Origin: Archegozetes longisetosus
Taxonomy: Eukaryota; Arthropoda; Arachnida; Sarcoptiformes; Trhypochthoniidae
NCBI GenBank assembly: GCA_018873245.2
Contig: JAEMBT020000009.1
Span: 17,949,794-18,013,793, forward strand
DNA: 64,000 bases
Direction of reading: 5' to 3'
Every line of letters begins with the position of its first letter. Position 1 is the first letter of the stretch. Position numbers and translations under genes: made by a program. A model generated the notes under the pieces. That model was not told the DNA's origin and searched no databases. It saw nothing but the letters and a program-made list of their open reading frames with translations. Below, piece by piece: positions 24,601-36,544 of the stretch.

Positions 24601-27600
24601 AATAAAATACGAACTCAATACTATTCGAGACTAGAGACAGACTCTGGAGATCTGACTCTAGTCTCGTCCATATCCCGTCTATTTTAAGAGATGCAGACCC
24701 CATGAGAATTATAGAAGATGAGAAGAATTGACTTGATATGAAGTGATAAAATCTCTAGCCTATTTTCGAACTTTATTGAGTGCCATGTTTTTAGGACTCA
24801 AAGCAATAAATATTGAAATACTATCATTTCTAAACACAGCTAAACAATTAGTGATCATTTGTTATCTATTTCTACATGTTCTGCATTCAAATGTTATTAA
24901 TTAATATTTTGATAATTTTTTGTGAAAGTAATTTTTACAGAATATCGATAGTAAAGATATTTTAGTGTTTTATCTTAACAGAGAAGAAAAATGATTAACG
25001 ATAATAGGTCAAATGCCAATATTTTTTAGCATTAATTCACATGAGAGAACCGAACAATCTTTCGGTTCAGATACTTTAGTCACACAATTCTGTTGTATTA
25101 ATAGGTCACGAGACCGACTGAGTATTGATTACAAATTAACTACAATAAGAAAGTAATCAAATGAATGCAATCAATGGAAGAGGAAATGATGACTATAACA
25201 GGAAAACGTGATTTTTTCAAGTATAACTAGTATAACGAATAAGTCAAAGTTATTGGATTGCTAAATTTCAATCATTAGTTATGAATAGTTTTCTATTTTG
25301 ATCAAGGCAATATTTAGTTGGGAATCTTTGTCATATATATCATTCTGATAAAATGTTTAAATTTGGTTTACGAATTTGTGCGATTTATGTTTTATACGAG
25401 ACAAAAAGAAATCACAAATTAGTCTCATAAGAGGAAAAATAAATGATTGAAACGAGTACTAAAACTTTAGTGATTTGGAGCCGATAAAATACATCGCAAA
25501 CCAAAGCAGGAGGTTTGAGACTGTGTAATGACCGATTTCAAAAATATTTTTATGGTATGAATAACTTATCATATAGTGTTCGAAAGGCATATAAAGAATG
25601 CTGGTTGCCTCACATGTAGAAGTTATGGTCACTCAAAAAGTGGTTTTTTAGTGCATAGATACTATGGTTATTAACATATTTTTATTTGATTTTTCACTAT
25701 CTACAATGAGGAAACACGTCAAAACTTATCAGAGATTCACGTAAATCGAAGTAAAGACAATTTTTCTAACTTAACTATGAACAAGATTTTTCTAATGACA
25801 ATCAACGCTATAAATATTTGACACAATATTTGAATGGATAAAAATTGCATTCAATTTCTAAAGAGAACAAATTATCTTGAGCTTATAATAGGAGTCTAAA
25901 CAAAGAAGTTAATGACAGTGAAAAAATTGATAACTAGAATAATATTTGACACATAAATTGTTATCACAGTGACTGCATGTGACAATTGCAAATTCAGAGC
26001 AAGAACACCAATGATTCCCCAAAACAATTCTAAAACAAATATCAATTATATCGAAATGTTCTAGTGATTGATCAATGAATCAAAACTGATTTTTAGGCAT
26101 GAAATTTTTGGATTGTCTTTATTGTTCAAAATGATTTGAAAGCCACTGGAAGTGTTTCTTCATTAATGATGTCTGAAATTTGAGTCGATTAAAGCTCATA
26201 TTTTGTACGCACGAATATATAAGAATCAACAACAATGAGCCATAGGAAATCACTTCTTTAATTACCATAATTTTTAATTATCTGACTGTCAGTGCTTTAT
26301 ATGCCTTTTTGAACACGATGTGGTAAATTGATACTATAGAAATATCTTTGAAATCGCTCAAATCGTACATAGTCCCTAACCTGCCATATAAGTTTTGTTT
26401 TGAAGTGATACTCCTATTCTAAAAATTGTTGGAAAGACTAACTCCTCAGGATATAAAAACTATTATGTATTATGCATTAGACTTTCTTACTTATATGATT
26501 ATTTGCATTATTGTACTTTGTTTTTTATACTTTGTTCAAAACTGAAACAAAATCATCAGTCATTTTATTTTTGTCTACATTAGGAGAATATTTTTTATTC
26601 CACGTTCATAACATAGCTTATATTAAAACTTGTTTCGATTCACTTTTTGTTTTTTGCTTACTTTTTACAATCTTCTTTTGGTGGAAATATAGTTATTTCA
26701 GAGTAGAACATATTTTTCTTAAGTCTACACTTCAATAGAGCATAATATAGTGTAATTCTCAGTAGAGTTGTGTGCATTTCCAACACTACTTATAATTTCA
26801 ATCTCTAAATCATCTTCATTTTAAGTTATTTTATGCAATAATTCGCTGATCTCTATCCATTTACCAATTTATTTTAACTCAATCACTCTATTTAACAAAC
26901 ACACTGCCGTAGCAAGCTTTTAAGTCAATAAAACTGGTGGGTTAAGTGAAACTTTTCATTGAAGAAAGGCTAAATTTCAAATATAAATTCAGTTTCAAGA
27001 GCATTAAAGGTATTTTCTAACTTAATTATCCAAATTGAAAGTAAATATTGCAAGCAGAAATGAAATTAGATCTCAGGTGGGGTAACAACTTGCCCAGCCC
27101 CACTGCGTACTACGGTGACTCTTACTATAAAGGTAGAATTTTAATTTAAGCCGAGCCCTCATTATTATATGAATATCATTAAATCATGGAATAAATTTAC
27201 GGTTACAGATAAAATGACGCAATTATTCTCAAAAGATAAAGCTAAAAGACTATATATATATAAATTCCTTATTCTATGCAAAACTTTTTCTGACTATAAA
27301 GACAAAACCAATTGCCCAAGTTTGCAAAATTTGAGGTTTAGTGGTGTTTCTAGTCTACACTTTATTATATATTATAGCAACAAAAGATAGAAAGAATAGT
27401 CAATTAACTGAGAAAATATATTTGAATTAAGATTTTAGATGTGACTCTTTTAGTTGAATTGAATCCATAGTTGAAATATTAGACATTAGTTGAAATATGT
27501 TGAGCACAAACCACTATATTCAAAGATGTTCAGAGAGTTTTAATAAATTTTTATGATCAAGATATAAAATTCTATCTATTATGAACATGAAACTTACTAT

Positions 27601-30600
27601 CCTTGTGATATAAGTATAATAAATAACGATCATAACATTAATTCAGTAATACTCTGAACGTCTTACCCGTATATTGTTTTTCTTATACTAAATATGACTT
27701 TAAGTGAGCTCAACTCAAGTATAAGTGACATACTTTTTAGGTGACTCAAAAGTACTGCTGTTTCAGTTTTTGTGTCAATATTTCATAATAATTGAGTGGT
27801 TGTAAAATATGATTTTAAAGTTACAGAAAAAGTTTTGACTAAAAGATGTTCAGTTCTAACCATAGGATTATAGGCTTAGCGTCAAACATCTGATATTTGA
27901 ATCAATTTTTTCTTTCTATTTGCTATCTATTCTTTAAATTTCAGTGACATGTCTCACTTCATCAGTTCTCACATTATCTGCCATTTCGTGCGATCGATTT
28001 GTAGCGATATTTTTTCCATTGAGGGCACGTGTCACAAAGCAAAGAACTGGTCTTATCGTAACTGCAATTTGGTTTGTGTCGCTTATTGTGTCGATTCCAT
28101 TCCTCATATACAGAAAACATTACGAAATTCAAGTGAGAAACTTTTTAATACAACTTTTTAGGTTTTTTATAACTATTTTTAGCACTTTTTAGCACTTTTT
28201 AGCACTTCATTTAACACAAGTTTTAGTCATGTGTTATATTAAAGAAAAAAAAAATTAGAAGTAAATTAAGATATTTTTTAGACCATCTATCGCGAGAACA
28301 GAATCAAATACTATTGAATGAATATCTCAGATACTTGTTTCAAATGAAAGTCAACTTTATCAATAAATCATTTGAAAGTGAAATATTTTCTTTTGATATG
28401 ACTTATGAGAATGAATTCGATCTCATTATTCTAGTGTCAAATCCCAATCTGAAACTGAGTAATTCTTTAACTCAAATTCTTTAACATAATCACTAGAAGT
28501 AAGTCTCAAATCATATTGCATAAGAAATCTGTTTTTTATGATTTCGATTATTTTGGCTGAAGGAGGGTTTGATACTTTGAAATAAGTTGAAAGTTGCTTT
28601 GCTTTCCTCGAGAATTTATTTGAAATCTATCACGAGGAGCATTAAAAAGACATTAGGTCTGAATGACAGAAACCTCTGGGATTCCGTTGACGTAACAGTT
28701 TCTAACTTCAAAATGGATATAAAATCAGCTTCATAATATCAATGATCAGATAAATTATTTATTTCTCTCAAGATATCAAGTGAAAAAGTGAAAAGTGGTC
28801 AAAATCGGACTTTGATCATGCATTGAATGTCAATCTAAGTCTGAAGAAATTGGTTGCATTGAATTTCAGTAGTTTTGCTCTCAAATTCAGTATTCATTCA
28901 GTACACTAGAGCTTTCAGTATTAAAATAAGTTCATTCCTTTAAAGTTTAATTATCATATATTTTTTAACTTTTTTTTGTTTGAGCTCAAATTGGAATCAT
29001 AACTGTTGAATAAGGTCTAATAAAACATTCGTAGTTAATACTTCGCTTTTAGTCTTATTGTACGCTCTATTAATGGAAAATTAGAATGTTTATAACTATT
29101 TTGTAAGACTCATTTTGTTTTAGTCATTATCCAAACTAATAGGAACGCATTGAATCATGAATTAGACTTGAATTGCTCAATAATTAAGAATCAAATAAAA
29201 ACTCAAAATCGAAGCAAGAGTTAAATATATTCTTAACGATTTGATTCTTAATGTTATCTTTTAGGTTCATACTTTAGACATATTATAAGAGGATTAAGTT
29301 TATTTTGTATAAGAAGCTTAATCAATATAAGCTAACTCAGTATAGGATTTAATGATTGCAACTCTTATGCATTCACTTACTAGAGTTTTTGTCCTCATTT
29401 TAAAATTTCTGCCAGACTTTTAAAACTACTTTTCGAATGCTAGAGAAAAAAATAGGAATCATTTGAGCCCTTTGGCACTTTGCTGAGTCCTACTATTTGC
29501 TTAAGCCTAGGTTTTACTCAGATTTTTAACATCTTAATATTGTAAAAGAAAAGTTTTACTCAAATATTTAAGTGATTAAGTATATTGTAATGAGTAAAGC
29601 ATCAAATATATATATATATATATATATGCTTATTCACGAACTATGTGTAAGATATCAGAGTATTTCGTTCCCTTTTCTTAACACTGTCGTTATGAACGAA
29701 AGTTAGCAAAAAACATATTTAATGAACTAATGAACTGATCCACAATAATAACGTCAGTCATTGATTGATCATATGTTAAAATATTGATAGGCTGTAAAAG
29801 CATTCACATAATTAGGGCAAATTTGAGGGAGACAAACTTTAGATATCTGGCATATAATGTATGGATGAATGCATATCTTTCATGGCTCTAGTAATGAGTA
29901 ATCTGAATAAAAAATAGCATCAGATCGATAAGTGAACTGACGTTATCCTTAGCTTAGGTCGATTATTTTGTTGGAGCGGCGGTTGTCTCACTTTGGCCCT
30001 TCATAGCTGAAAAACATCGACGAATAAAGCTTAGGAACAAGAAAATGGAGTACAGCTTGAACACCGAAGTCTGATACGCATAATGAGCTTTTACATAGGC
30101 AGGAACACCGAATATAGAGAAAACCCTGTTTTTCAACTGATTTTCCTGACACTAAGTTCCTACTAAGCAATCCCTGAAATCATTGATTGCTATTGTCCCA
30201 AAAGGTTATCAATAATTTTACAATCAAATAAATTGAAAGAAAGCCTAAATCTATATGAATGACCCTATGAATTAATTTCATTAATATAAAGTTTTGACTC
30301 AAATGTGTTTTAATTTTTCTTGATGAAATACTCAATTTACTTTATATTTTACAATAATATTTTACACAAAAAATGTTTCATCAAGTTAATCAACAAATAA
30401 ATCCATGGATGAGATTTCACAAAATTCTATACTAACAATTGAATTTTAGGATCAAGTGGGATTTCACCGCATAAAAATTGACTATAAAACTATCCACTTT
30501 TCAACTTAGTTTCAAAAATCTGTTTCAATAAGTAAAATCAAGCTGTTTGAACTACAGTACTTTTTATAAGTTACAGTGAGTTAAATTAAATTGTTAAAAT

Positions 30601-32565
30601 AAATCTATCACTTTCTTGCATCATAAGCTCGAGTTAAATACAGCTACAGCTTTTATAATCAATGATAACCTTATAAATGAGATTCAGTTTATTCTAGGAA
30701 GATTGCAGAAAAGTGGGATCTGAAAACAGGTTTTTTCCATTTTCGGCGTTCCTATGTAAAAACTCATTATGCGTATTAGACTTCGGCATTCAAGCCGGCA
30801 ATCCAAGAAAATTGGCTGAAAATAGTTGCAGCTTAACTGGCTTCAGCCGAAACGACAGAAATCAAAAAACAGTATTCAAGTCATTCCTAAGATCAGAATT
30901 AGTCAAATGAACTTTGAAATAATTAGTTGTTCGAGATATATGAAAAATTGACATTCTTGCAAGATTTAATAGGTTTAAAGGATTCAAAACTACAACTCGT
31001 TTTCAATTTTGCAAAAGAGCGCTCATCAATTATATTTTTTTACCGGAATCTATGATATCTTTTGACATTCAGTTTTTGTTGGATATAATACTAGAAGAGT
31101 ATAATAGAATATGTTTTATTTTCGAAAAATGCCTTAAAAATAGGGTTTTTTAGATAATAGTATAATAGCTAAGATGTAAGTCTTTTGAAAATACTAAGGC
31201 TCATTAAATCGGTGGTTTGTCAAATTTTTGCACTCCAATGACTATCATTGGCTATAATTTATAGAAAAAAAAATTAAACTTAAAATAAATTTTATTTGAA
31301 TTAGTGGAAAAACATAATAGAGACCAGTTGCATAGAGAGCTGGCCGGTGCATACCGAATACTCCGCAATGAAAGGAGAATGCGTTACATCATATCCAGTG
31401 AAGAAGTTATATTACACAATGGTGACGGTCACACTTTTCTTCGTGCCGGTATTCGTTATGGCAACTGCTTATTCTCTGATAGTATGGAGATTATGGGTAC
31501 ACGAAACTCCTGGAGAATTGATTACTAGTACACAAAGGGCTCAAAATTGTTCCAAGAAAAAGGTCTAGATTCTCATCACAAACTTTTTGAAACTTTTTCA
31601 GCATTTCTATAAATACTCTGATAAATGGATTCCACTTTATATTTATTATGCTTTGGATGTCTTATCACATAAACATTGAATATGAAAAAATGTTTCAAAC
31701 TAAATGTATAACACAAATGATCGCTTGAATGCACGACATTTTTAGTATAGTTTAGAATAGTTTAGAGAATAAATATTCTAAACTTTAAAGTAAACTTAAT
31801 GCACATTTTTCAGATCGAGTTATGAATTGAATGGCATGATTATTTGAATACTTTTGTCATGACTCAGAATTTATGTAATCTGACTTTCTTTATATAAAAT
31901 TGTATTTTCCCTGACCTATAAAGCATCCAAATATCTCCTAAACTGATCATTTAAAAGTATTGAATAAATGACTTAAACTATGACTTTTAGGTTGTAAAAA
32001 TGGTGTGCTTAGTGCTGTTGGTGTTCGTAATATCATGGATGCCGTTACAGATAATAGTACTCTATTCCTTATTTGGACATTCGGCTAATGATTACGGAGA
32101 AGTAATGATCTGATAGTGTAGTTAATGTTACTGTTACTGATCAAGATTTTAACACCTAAATCTTATTCATTAACACAGTTACCCGTTTGGTTCTCAACTC
32201 TATCATATTTGAGCACATTTATAGCTTACTCTAATTCAGGTCTTATAATAATATCTTATGAATATGATTACAATGATTAGCTTCAATTACTGATCGACAA
32301 ATTTATTACCGGTAAAATTCCAGCTCTCAACCCAGTGATTTATGGAGGATTTAACCACACATTTCGTCAAACGTTGTATTCGGTATTGCGGTGCGAGTGC
32401 CACACCATTCGACGAACATATCGTAAGATAACATTATTTCGTTATTTCTTTAATTCTGTTTTAGTAATTCGTAGATCTTTTTCGTGTTATGAGCATGATA
32501 TAAACGTAGAGGAATCAACAATTCTGAATATAAGAATTTTGAAAAAAAACTTTATTGAAAACTAA
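21654..32565 (+). CDS. Class A (rhodopsin-family) G-protein-coupled receptor, neuropeptide-receptor-like
   Basis: Seven-TM plasma-membrane receptor. Exons 21654-22077, 27945-28132, 31305-31562, 31991-32101, 32179-32239 and 32324-32565 join to 427 aa. Exon 1: glycosylatable N-terminus (NSS, NIT, NFS), TM1 with IGN, TM2 with LAVADILICVF, and the extracellular Cys. Exon 2: TM3 ending SAISCDRF (DRF in place of DRY) and TM4. Exon 3: extracellular loop 2 with Cys residues, TM5 (LFFVPVFVMATAYSLIVWRLW) and a long loop. Exon 4: TM6 with SWMP. Exons 5-6: TM7 ending SALNPVIYGGFNHTFR (NPxxY). The pattern fits a peptide receptor; I cannot name the ligand. Introns 1 (5.9 kb) and 2 (3.2 kb) carry DNA transposons. 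The C-terminal tail after TIRRTYR is uncertain, because a donor-like site (CGTAAG) lies there. Confidence 0.87.
23566..24016. mobile_element. MITE family B, copy 1 (in GPCR intron 1), 8-bp target duplication
   Basis: 451 bp with ~60-bp terminal inverted repeats built around CATTTAGCTGCCGTC...GATCTC. The left edge is GGTTATACTTGCATTTAGC. Flanked by a perfect 8-bp duplication ACATTTGG (23558-23565 and 24017-24024). The interior has CCTAACCTAACC and, at 23825-23887, a run of GGTTAGG/GGTTAAGC variants that resemble the arthropod telomere unit TTAGG. Two other copies are at 43964 and 54032. No transposase. Confidence 0.88.
24627..24665. repeat. Short imperfect palindrome
   Basis: GAGACTAGAG ... 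CTCTAGTCTC: a 39-bp near-palindrome with ten perfectly paired outer bases, inside GPCR intron 1. No known function. Confidence 0.5.
28172..28206. repeat. Tandem repeat of a 10-mer
   Basis: Three copies of TTTTTAGCAC in a row, just after the GPCR exon 2 donor. A small minisatellite, probably neutral. Confidence 0.6.
29607..29630. repeat. AT dinucleotide microsatellite
   Basis: About eleven uninterrupted AT units in GPCR intron 2. Confidence 0.8.
30047..30804. mobile_element. MITE family A, copy 2 (in GPCR intron 2), 8-bp target duplication
   Basis: 758 bp, near-identical to 7140-7911 over its whole length. It starts GGAGTACAGCTTGAACACCG and ends with the matching inverted repeat. Flanked by a perfect 8-bp duplication AAGAAAAT (30039-30046 and 30805-30812). 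Differences from copy 1 are scattered substitutions and a few small deletions (about 8 bp near 30415 and about 6 bp in the right inverted repeat), so the two insertions are fairly young. Confidence 0.88.
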
Positions 32566-35500
32566 TGCAATATCTACAGAGCAATTTTCTTCTCTCACAT
32601 CAAATCTATAAAAATATTAATAAATTCTTGAGAGCGCGGAGTGATTTTGACAGAAAAAATAAACATTAATAAATCATTTGATATTTGCTTCACAAAAAGC
32701 TAACAAAAAGCTTATCATAGCTATAGATAACTTATCAATACTTGACAGATTATATATTGTAGACTTTCTTCAGACATATATTAAAATTTGATGTCTATTG
32801 GACAAAAATTGATCCGTTAAAAAAGAATTTAGGATCAGCTTTTGATCTTATTTAAGATCAATTGACTAAAACTGAATGGGTACTATACTTTCATTTGTTG
32901 CTTAACTTTCGTGTATCTCTTACCTCAATAGAAGTAATGAAAATATAACAACGTATTAGCCAACACTATCATCTTATTTATTCATTAACTTTCTTTGGTC
33001 ATAGCATTCAAAGGAAAATAGTTTGAAAATTCAGGCTAAAATAATAGTCCATTCTATTTTTTTACTCATTTTTATATCGGATATGATTTTAATTAAGATT
33101 TTTGATGACTAAGACGCAAAAAACTTATAGATCTACGAACGCACTTACAATCTATACTTCGAGGTACTTCGGCTTAATTGCTTGACTATTAAAAATGAAA
33201 AGTCATAAATCGATGCAATTTTCTGTTTTGAGCAGGCGAGCAGTAGATTTACTAAAACTAAATCAATCGATTCTTGACGGGGGCGTAGATTTGACTTGGT
33301 TTGTCAATTTTTGCGCAGTCAGTATGTTTTTTAACTAAGTATTTAGTCTCGAAGATAATTTTGCAATAACCGCAGATCACTACGAATCACTACAATTCAG
33401 ACAATATTTTTCTGTTAACATAAATCTATTGTATTGTATTTGATATTCTTAAAGGAAGGAATAAGACATCGACTGAACTTTCACATACATCAATGCGTGC
33501 CTCAGCCTTCGTGAATGAAACTAAAAGATGCATTAATGGAATACAAAGTGTCACAACGACTAACATCTAAATGCAACATTTACTGTTTTCTTTATGCTTT
33601 TGGAAATTTCATACACAAGAAGGGCTTAAATCTTATTGGAATTTCTTAAAGACAAAATTCATTACTTACTACATTTATTAGATTAGAAGTTCTTTCTGAT
33701 GATGTCTTATTTATAAATTCTAATATTTTTGGTAATAAAACTTTTGACAAGAGTTTTGATAGTAAACTCACCTATGAATGCATCGATTACCTAGTATTTC
33801 AATCAAGTTTCAGCTTTTATAAGCCTTTTCGTTATCTAACATTTCTCCAAAGCGTACAGAAGACAGTAAATGATTCAAATGTTCTTATTATAAACCGCTA
33901 TTAGTCATAATGAGAAGCAAACAATTGACTGAAGTTTTAGAAAGTTAACAAAAAATCACTTTTTTTGCACATAAAGTACATATTCAAATGAGAGATATGA
34001 TCGTTAATGGCATGTCAGAAAATTTGTAGCTTAAAAATAAAGTTTTGCCACAACCCTATCGTAGGGTAATCAAAAACTCATTCAATAGAGCTTTCGATCA
34101 CAATGTACATTAAATAAGTAGAGATTTAAATATTGATCAAAAGAATAATTATTTTCTTCATCGTATTAATTAGTATGAAGTGATCGAAAACAGTTGCCTA
34201 ACCTAACTTAAAGTTAAACGTTTGTATGTTGAAGATAAATCTAATGACAGTAGCGAAAATTATTTTCTATCGTATAAGTTTAGATACTTTAAAGTCAATT
34301 TTTGTTCACTCATTCAAATTTATTTAATTGAAATATGATTTCCTTATAAATAAAAATGTTTAAAAATCAAACGTATCGTTGATAACCTACCTCTCGATAT
34401 ATTATAATAAATTGATATGTTGTAAATCAAGCTTTAGGAGTTTTGTGCGGTAAAAGACTAAGTTTGTCTGATCCAATCAAAATTTCGAGCTACTCATTAA
34501 ATAATTGAATGACCAAATAATCATAATTTTAGCATAACTTATTGGGCCTGAGAGTCAATCACAAATAAAAACATGTATATAAAGTTGAGAGTTGTCTGAG
34601 ACAATTGTTGTACCATTTGGTACTGTTTCCAATCCAATTAATAAATAAAGTCAATCAAATTGAACCAAATTTTCGAAGACTTAACGAATTGTGAACTTAT
34701 AAGAAATTTATGAAATTCTATTGTTTGTTATGTATTTATTCTGTTTTCCTATAAAAAATCTAAGAATTGTTGAATGAGATGAGTCTGAGTGACATTAATT
34801 TTGTTTCTGTTAGGAATGAGTTATTTATCAAATACAATGATTGCAGAGATTGTTGTATAATACGCAATAAAGTTTTGTTGTTCCGAAGCCATTATTTTGC
34901 TAAGCAATTCGATATATGAGCCAAAAGCACTAAAACTCATATCAATCAATTTTTATGCAAATCGATTAACTTATATAGCAGTCAATACCAGTAAATGATT
35001 GCACGACAACGCTTCAAATCTATAGGAATTAATCAAAACTTGAAAACAAATCTCATATTTTTACTGCTCTTATCAAATGGCATCAAAACTTATTTGTTAT
35101 TCCATTACACAGTTGTAAAAGTTGTTGAAACCACTTCAGTCTTATAACTAGATTTTATTATTCATTGTTTCGCGATATCAAGTATGAGAAGAAGACTAAA
35201 ATCTTATATTCGAAATTAATAATGTATTATAGTTTCAGTTTGATTTTTGTGCCAGTCAATTTGATCACTAATTTAAATAAATATTTTGCTTAGCATTTTA
35301 TTTATTAAGTATTAGTACATAATGCAAATCACATATTAAATGTTTGAAATACTTTAAACACAAAAGTTTGAAAGTCTTTATTAAAAGTAACATTTAGTAC
35401 AATAATTTCATTTACATATAACAAAACAACAGAAATAAGTAGTTTAATAAAAGTTTGTTTCACGAGTTAATTGCGAAGAAAGTAACCTAAAAAGTTCGTT

Positions 35501-36544
35501 GACATCAACCTTGTGATTTAGTTTGTAAGAAAAAGAACAAATTAAAAGAACAAAAGTTTTAGGTACTAAACAAAAGTATTAGGGGTATAATAACTAGTCT
35601 GTGAGATTTCACTTCAATCTATTTGTTAGAAACACGTATATAATTATTTACTTAAAGTTTGTTGCAGTTCTAAAGCTGGCAGCAATCTGAAAGTCATTTC
35701 TATTTTATTTTTTCATCGTTAAGACTACGACTTCAGATCTATTATTTAGTAGATTATTGCCGCAAGTAAACCATTTACAGTTGTGATAGAGAGAGCATTT
35801 CCAATATTTGTCCAGTTATTTATATATGAATACTTTTTTGAAGAGCCTTAGGTTTAAGATTAAGAGTATAAAAGCATCAAACACTAACAGTTATTTGTGA
35901 AGTAGCCAAATCATTCATGTCATTATTCATATGTTGTTGTTGTAGTTAAAACCTAAATACCTTTCGTGATAAGACTTATGAACTACTTATCTCTATATTA
36001 TTTTGTCATTTATTAAGAGCTCAATAATTAAATGATATCAAAACCTATGTGCGTATATGTCTAAACACTAAAAGCCTTTTAGTGTTTGTCTTAAACCTAA
36101 GGCTCTTCAATAAAGCATTCATATGTTTTCATCAAACTCTAATAATAAACCCGAACTAATTGAAGATTGATATAAGGATTGAATGAACATTCAAACTGTT
36201 TTCTAAATTTTTATTTCAATTAGAAATTCAAAACAACATAATGATGTTAAGTCATTAAAGATTATATTATTTAAAATCATGTATTGCTAGTACAGTGCCT
36301 GTAATACTACATCAAAAAACATCAAATCTATTGGTCAAAGTTTCGTAAATCACAGTTAAGATAATTGTTAACTAAAGATTGAGATAATTCAAAATGATCA
36401 AAAGCTGAGAATAAGTTGAATCATCAAACACTCAAAATCATAAGTAATCGACTGTTGAGCAAATGCAAAAATGATTAAAGTCAGATAAGTTTGAATGTGT
36501 GAAAATGTTTAAATGGAATTCGTACTGAGTGAAAGTTAATTGAA
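32566..36544. other. Gene-free intergenic region between GPCR and Argonaute
   Basis: Four kilobases of AT-rich sequence with no credible ORF. It contains the inverted-repeat element at 35824-36124 and a possible LTR-like scrap near 34590-34665 (TTGTACCATTTGGTAC followed by AATAAATAAAG). The 3' UTR of the Argonaute gene reads into its right end. Confidence 0.5.
35824..36124. repeat. Inverted-repeat element, ~300 bp
   Basis: Arms of 36 bp with two mismatches: 35824-35859 begins ATATGAATACTTTTTTGAAG and continues GAGCCTTAGGTTTAAGA; 36089-36124 is its reverse complement. A second paired block (CAAACACTAA) lies inside each arm. Likely a small MITE, but I cannot define a target duplication. Confidence 0.6.

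Noticed and set aside
26511..26738. Hydrophobic 75-codon ORF in GPCR intron 1
   Set aside because: AT-rich, Phe-rich, no family signal or splice links; expected by chance.
27062..27130. GC-rich spot that looked like a tRNA gene
   Set aside because: Could not form a cloverleaf; no B box (GGTTCGA) at the right distance.
27169..27390. 73-codon ORF in GPCR intron 1
   Set aside because: No similarity or coding pattern.
29988..30170. Minus-strand ORF at left end of MITE A copy 2
   Set aside because: Crosses the element boundary and has no similarity to protein families.
31304..31528. Frame overlapping GPCR exon 3
   Set aside because: A shadow in another frame; the frame from 31305 carries TM5 and joins in phase to exons 2 and 4.
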